Assembly: GCF_030812775.1 (NCBI RefSeq)
Contig: NZ_JAUSTI010000004.1
Location: 248,001-312,000 of the forward strand
Direction: 5' to 3'
Source of the DNA: Paenibacillus tundrae
GTDB taxonomy: Bacteria; Bacillota; Bacilli; Paenibacillales; Paenibacillaceae
Length of the DNA stretch: 64,000 nucleotides
The position numbers and the translations under genes are program-made. Of the stretch, positions 60,415 to 64,000 are shown piece after piece (position 1 is the first letter of the stretch; every line of letters begins with the position of its first letter). The notes under the pieces were generated by a model. It ran no database searches. It saw nothing but the letters and a program-made list of their open reading frames with translations, and was not told the DNA's origin.

Positions 60415-62457
60415 ATGAAGGTTATTCTTTCTACATTAAATGCAAAGTATATCCATACCTCGCTGGCTTTGCGTTGTCTTAAGGCGTACAGTGAGAAGGA
60501 TTTTGATATTGATATCGCGGAGTATACGATCAAAGACCCGGTCATGAATATTGTGTCTGATCTGTACCAACGCGGTGCGGACGTGATTGGGTTCTCGTGT
60601 TATATCTGGAACATTGAAGAGACGATTAAGGTCATTGATAATCTGAAAAAGGTTATGCCTGACGTGAAAATTTTGCTGGGTGGCCCGGAAGTATCCTACG
60701 ATACGGAATATTGGATGAACCGGATTCCTAATGTGGATTTCATCGTCATGGGTGAAGGCGAAGAGACGCTGCATCAGCTGTTGACGGAGCTTACGGGCAG
60801 TAAGAAGTTCCACTTTGTCTATGGACTAGCTTACCGCAAAGGGGAAGAGGTCATTCTCATGCCAGGACGCCCGAAGGCTGATCTAAACGATCTGCCGTCA
60901 CCGCATCGATTTGAAGAGGATATCCCGGATCTCGGGAAGCGGGTTGTTTATTTTGAAACGAGTCGTGGTTGTCCATTCAGCTGTCAGTTCTGTCTGTCCA
61001 GTATTGAGGTCGGCGTGCGGTATTACGATATCGAGCGAACGAAGTCGGACATTCTGTACCTGATTGAGAAGGGTGCGAAGCTGATCAAGTTTGTAGATCG
61101 GACGTTTAACATTAAGCGGGATTACGCGCTGGAAATGTTCAAATTCCTGATTGAGAACCATCAGGGAACGGTGTTTCAGTTTGAAATTACCGCTGACATC
61201 ATGCGTCCTGAGGTACTGGATTATCTGGCAGAGAATGCGCCGCCGGGCACGTTCCGTTTTGAAATCGGGGTACAGTCGACGAATGATCCAACGAATGAAC
61301 TGGTGAAACGCCGTCAGAACTTTGCCAAGCTGAGCCGTACGGTGAACAAGGTAAAAGCCAGCGGCAAAATCGACCAGCATCTAGATCTCATTGCCGGACT
61401 ACCGGAGGAAGATTACAATACGTTCCGTAAGACGTTTAACGATGTATTTGCTCTGGGGCCAGAAGAGCTTCAGCTTGGATTCCTCAAAATGTTGCGCGGT
61501 ACGGGTCTGCGTCTCGATGCAGAGAAGTACAACTATACGTATATGGATCACGCGCCGTATGAGATTCTGGGCAGTGACGTGTTGCCGTTCAGCGACATCG
61601 TGCGCTTGAAGCGTCTGGAGGATGTGCTGGAGAAATATTGGAACGCACACCGGATGGATCATACGCTGAAGTATCTGATGGAGCAGGAGTTCAACTCGCC
61701 GTTTGATTTCTTCCAAGCGTTCGGGGATTACTGGGAAGGACAGGGCTGGCAGAAGATTGGTCACCAGTTGGAGGATCTATTCACCCGCCTGCATAGCTTC
61801 CTAGAGTCGCGGAACACGCCGCATATGGATATTGTGCTCGGTCTGATGAAGCTGGACTATTTCCTCGGTCACAAGTACAAGCCACGCAAAATCTGGTGGG
61901 AAGATCCGCTCCAGAAAGAGCAGTGGGCGCGCTATATGAAAACGCTGGCTGAACGTCCGGAAGACGTTCGTCTGCCACGTGTTGCCGGTGCCGCAGGCTC
62001 GGCATGGCTGGAAAGCAGCGGCACGGGTGCAAGTGCCGCTATGGGAACTTCGTCTGCTGCCGGGCAAGACTCTGCCGCAGATGCGGCGGGGTTGATCGGC
62101 AGTGATGGCGGGGATGCTGCGGCGCTGGCAACGCACGACGCGGTTGAGTCCGCCGCGGATGGAGCGGCGGACGGGGTTGGCGGCAACGCTTCGCGTGCGT
62201 TGCCGATGACCTCGGCCATGACCGCACAGACGGTCATGGGTGCCCGAGATTTCGCCGACCTTCGTCTCGGCGAAAAGGAACTGCAGAAGCACGCCGTATT
62301 GGACGTGCTTCCGTTCCGGCTTGAGCGGGTGCTTGCTGGCGCTAGCCCGCTTGCCGCGAAAGGCCGGACGCTGCTGGTCGTTGTGTACCAGCAGCATGAA
62401 GGGCAGCAGGCGCAGTATTACACGCTGTCGCTGGGAGAAGAAGCCGCTGCCATGTAG
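60415..62457 (+). CDS. B12-binding domain radical SAM protein (DUF4080)
   Basis: A 680-residue protein. An N-terminal cobalamin-binding-like domain (ADVIGFSCYIWNIEETI, VKILLGGPEVSYD, VDFIVMGEGEETLHQLL) is followed by the radical SAM core with the cluster motif SRGCPFSCQFCLSS (C-x3-C-x2-C near residue 190). The DUF4080 domain covers about residues 370 onward. Between about residues 520 and 600 lies an Ala/Gly/Ser/Asp-rich low-complexity insertion before the final conserved stretch ADLRLGEKELQKHAVLDVLPF. The substrate is not known. It is a likely consumer of the cobalamin made or salvaged by the genes at the start of the window. Confidence 0.9.
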   Translation: MKVILSTLNAKYIHTSLALRCLKAYSEKDFDIDIAEYTIKDPVMNIVSDLYQRGADVIGFSCYIWNIEETIKVIDNLKKVMPDVKILLGGPEVSYDTEYWMNRIPNVDFIVMGEGEETLHQLLTELTGSKKFHFVYGLAYRKGEEVILMPGRPKADLNDLPSPHRFEEDIPDLGKRVVYFETSRGCPFSCQFCLSSIEVGVRYYDIERTKSDILYLIEKGAKLIKFVDRTFNIKRDYALEMFKFLIENHQGTVFQFEITADIMRPEVLDYLAENAPPGTFRFEIGVQSTNDPTNELVKRRQNFAKLSRTVNKVKASGKIDQHLDLIAGLPEEDYNTFRKTFNDVFALGPEELQLGFLKMLRGTGLRLDAEKYNYTYMDHAPYEILGSDVLPFSDIVRLKRLEDVLEKYWNAHRMDHTLKYLMEQEFNSPFDFFQAFGDYWEGQGWQKIGHQLEDLFTRLHSFLESRNTPHMDIVLGLMKLDYFLGHKYKPRKIWWEDPLQKEQWARYMKTLAERPEDVRLPRVAGAAGSAWLESSGTGASAAMGTSSAAGQDSAADAAGLIGSDGGDAAALATHDAVESAADGAADGVGGNASRALPMTSAMTAQTVMGARDFADLRLGEKELQKHAVLDVLPFRLERVLAGASPLAAKGRTLLVVVYQQHEGQQAQYYTLSLGEEAAAM

Positions 62458-62509
62458 GTTGCAGCGGCAGGGGGAGCACCGCAATATCATTCACGCGGTG
62501 CATCTTCTT

Positions 62510-62541
62510 TGAGGTGCTGCCCATTGGGCGCAGCACCTCAC
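62510..62541 (+). terminator. Perfect hairpin after the radical SAM gene
   Basis: TGAGGTGCTGC and GCAGCACCTCA form a perfect 11-bp stem around CCATTGGGC, 55 nt after the stop. No T run follows, so it may act as a processing or 3'-stability element rather than a terminator. Confidence 0.5.
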
Positions 62542-62616
62542 CCTTACGCGGTTTGCCATTACACCAGCCGAGTTCCGTTCTACCTTTTATAACAGCATAT
62601 ATGATCCGAAAGTATC

Positions 62617-62669
62617 GGAAGGTCGTCTGATTCCCTAGGGGAGGAAGAAGGGCCTTCCTTTTTGTTTTT
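62617..62669 (+). terminator. Intrinsic terminator before the recombinase remnant
   Basis: GGAAGGTC (62617-62624) and GGCCTTCC (62651-62658) pair with a G-U, with an inner CCCT/GGGG option, followed by TTTTTGTTTTT. Confidence 0.75.
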
Positions 62670-62719
62670 CAGAACGTTAGCCCAACTTAATCCATCCAAA
62701 CGAAGGAGGTTTCCTATGA

Positions 62720-63524
62720 ATGAACATGCTACGACCAAAGAGACGATTACGATATCAAAAGGTTCGTAATCAGATCGAACGCTTTCTGAGTAGCTGTCAA
62801 ATTGAAAGTAAAGCTGTGACTACTTCAGTAGTTCAGACGTATTGTTTAGATTTACTTGAGCGAGGGATCTCCCATTCCAGTGTGAACCAGACGATCAGCG
62901 CGATTCGCTTCTATTGCAAACATGTACTCCATCATCCTACAGAGATCCAGTATGTTCGTCCCAAGAAGCAGACCAAGTTGCCCCAAGTATTGTCTGAAAA
63001 AGAAGTGGCTCATTTACTCATATCCGTAACTAATCTCAAGCATAAAACGATTTTGTTTCTCACGTATTCGTCTGGTCTTCGTGTAGGTGAAGTCGTTCGT
63101 CTACGTTGTAGCGATCTGTATTGAGCGCCAGACCCTTATTGTAAGACAGGGAAAAGGTCAGAAGGATCGAAGAACGCTACTCTCCCATCTAGCTTGGAAA
63201 ATTGTGCAGGAATACATAAGCGAGTATAAACCCCAGCGATGGCTGTTTCCGGGACAATCTTCGGATCGGCATCTGACCGAGCGAAGTGTGCAAAAGGTCT
63301 TTGAGGAAGCTAGACAACACGCAGGTATTATGAAAAAGGTTAGTATTCATGTCTTACGACACTCTTTCGCCACGCATTTACTGGAAAATGGAACAGACCT
63401 GTGCTATATCCAGGAGCTGCTTGGTCACACGAGTGCACGAACAACCCAGCGATATACGCATGTGAGTACCAAGAATATTCAGCGTATTCAGAGCCCGCTG
63501 GATCGTCTTGATCTGGGAGACTGA
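62720..63524 (+). pseudogene. Tyrosine recombinase/integrase, broken by a frameshift
   Basis: Two frames together give one phage-integrase-family recombinase of about 268 residues. The first part (62720-63124) has the SAM-like core-binding domain and the first catalytic Arg in YSSGLRVGEVVRLRCSDLY, then stops. The second part resumes in another frame at about 63117 with IERQTLIVRQGKGQKDRRT and holds the rest of the site: Lys in GKGQKDRR, H-x2-R in HVLRHSFATH, His in LLGHTSARTT and Tyr in QRYTHVS. The join expected is SD-[I/L]-x-IERQT, so a single-base change near 63113-63121 explains it. A programmed shift or sequencing error cannot be excluded. GGAGG precedes the ATG. Confidence 0.85.
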
Positions 63525-63704
63525 GTGCTGCTATAAATCTACCTTTTTCGCCAAATTCTTCTTCGCAAATACCAATGCTTGGGGTATCATATACGTAGTC
63601 AGATATCAGCCAGGACATGTGATATTTACGAAGTACATAAATTAGATGTTATCGGAAATTAGTATAAACAAAGTTTAAAAACATAATGTTAAAGGAAGTG
63701 AAGG

Positions 63705-64000
63705 ATGTTCTCAATCTGTTTCCAATTGGCTGGTTCAATAATTCTTGTTTGGACTTTTATCACTATCTCGCCAAGAGAAATTATTGCTTCCACGCGTGTT
63801 GTCCTTCCATATGGTAACGAGGATATTACGTCGAATAAAACTAAAGAAATAAAAACCAAATTATTTGAGAAGTATTTATCTATCACAGGAATATTGTATA
63901 TAGCGATAGGATATTTAATTCAATTGATACAATATGATGAAGTCATTAATAATTGGATTTACAATTACAATCCTATAAACAAGATTATAAAATTTCAACT
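63705..64000 (+). CDS. Hypothetical membrane protein, 3' end cut by window edge
   Basis: An ATG at 63705 with AAAGGAAG (63691-63698) 6 nt upstream opens a frame that runs 98 codons to the window end without a stop. The visible part starts MFSICFQLAGSIILVWTFIT, one hydrophobic segment. A charged stretch (SNKTKEIKTKLFEKY) and a second hydrophobic segment (LSITGILYIAIGYLIQLI) follow. It is AT-rich. No family is recognised, and completeness cannot be judged. Confidence 0.65.
   Translation, partial: MFSICFQLAGSIILVWTFITISPREIIASTRVVLPYGNEDITSNKTKEIKTKLFEKYLSITGILYIAIGYLIQLIQYDEVINNWIYNYNPINKIIKFQ

Overview
The window comes from a low-to-mid GC Firmicute, most probably a Paenibacillus. The grounds are strong GGAGG ribosome binding sites with frequent TTG/GTG starts, a T-box ahead of thrS, cobalamin and preQ1 riboswitches, TcyP, YpsA, GT-D fold and split ThrE-type genes, lipoprotein signal peptides and no outer-membrane functions. 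The organism call is inference from gene content and gene style; no rRNA or tRNA gene was seen.

Layout. 1-10.4 kb: cobalamin late-assembly and salvage. The first operon holds cobD (cut by the window edge), cbiZ, cbiB and cobC. A promoter, a cobalamin riboswitch and a terminator follow, controlling a second operon btuF-btuC-btuD-cobT-cobU-cobS-cobQ with ATGA-type overlaps. 10.5-20.9 kb: mostly single genes (chemoreceptor, cystine symporter, a queuosine-precursor transporter under a preQ1 riboswitch, Xaa-Pro peptidase, a PQQ-type sugar dehydrogenase lipoprotein, MBL hydrolase, a HEPN-like protein, SDR). 21-27.6 kb: thrS with a long T-box leader that carries a MITE-like insertion, a two-component system, and a divergent M23 lipoprotein. 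27.7-33.3 kb: GNAT, a coiled-coil protein coupled to an ammonium transporter, YwqG-like, DinB and APH-like genes.

33.3-38.1 kb is the most unusual block. A VanR/VanS-like pair is followed by a reduced paralogue of the same kinase that has lost the phospho-acceptor His and the ATPase domain, and this gene is coupled (2 nt) to a class A penicillin-binding protein. A TTAAGA-N5-(T/A)TAAGA direct repeat lies before the reduced kinase and also beside the other response regulator at 26.2 kb, which suggests OmpR-family operators and cell-wall stress control.

38.4-50.3 kb: split ThrE exporter, ECF sigma/anti-sigma pair, ankyrin protein, a GNAT-Nudix fusion coupled to an AraC regulator with an apparent ATT start, an orphan flgB, speD, two AT-rich membrane genes, ypsA and an RluA-type pseudouridine synthase. 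50.4-56.7 kb: a surface-glycan cluster (GT-D enzyme, glycosyltransferase, NDP-sugar dehydratase, UDP-sugar 6-dehydrogenase, methyltransferase, GT2-TPR). 56.9-64 kb: DUF5412-like protein, recQ followed by a hexanucleotide microsatellite, a B12-binding radical SAM protein (a likely cobalamin user), a frameshifted tyrosine recombinase and a membrane gene cut by the window end.

Repeats: three copies of one MITE-like family (two with 5-bp target duplications) and two copies of a terminator-like hairpin with compensatory stem changes.
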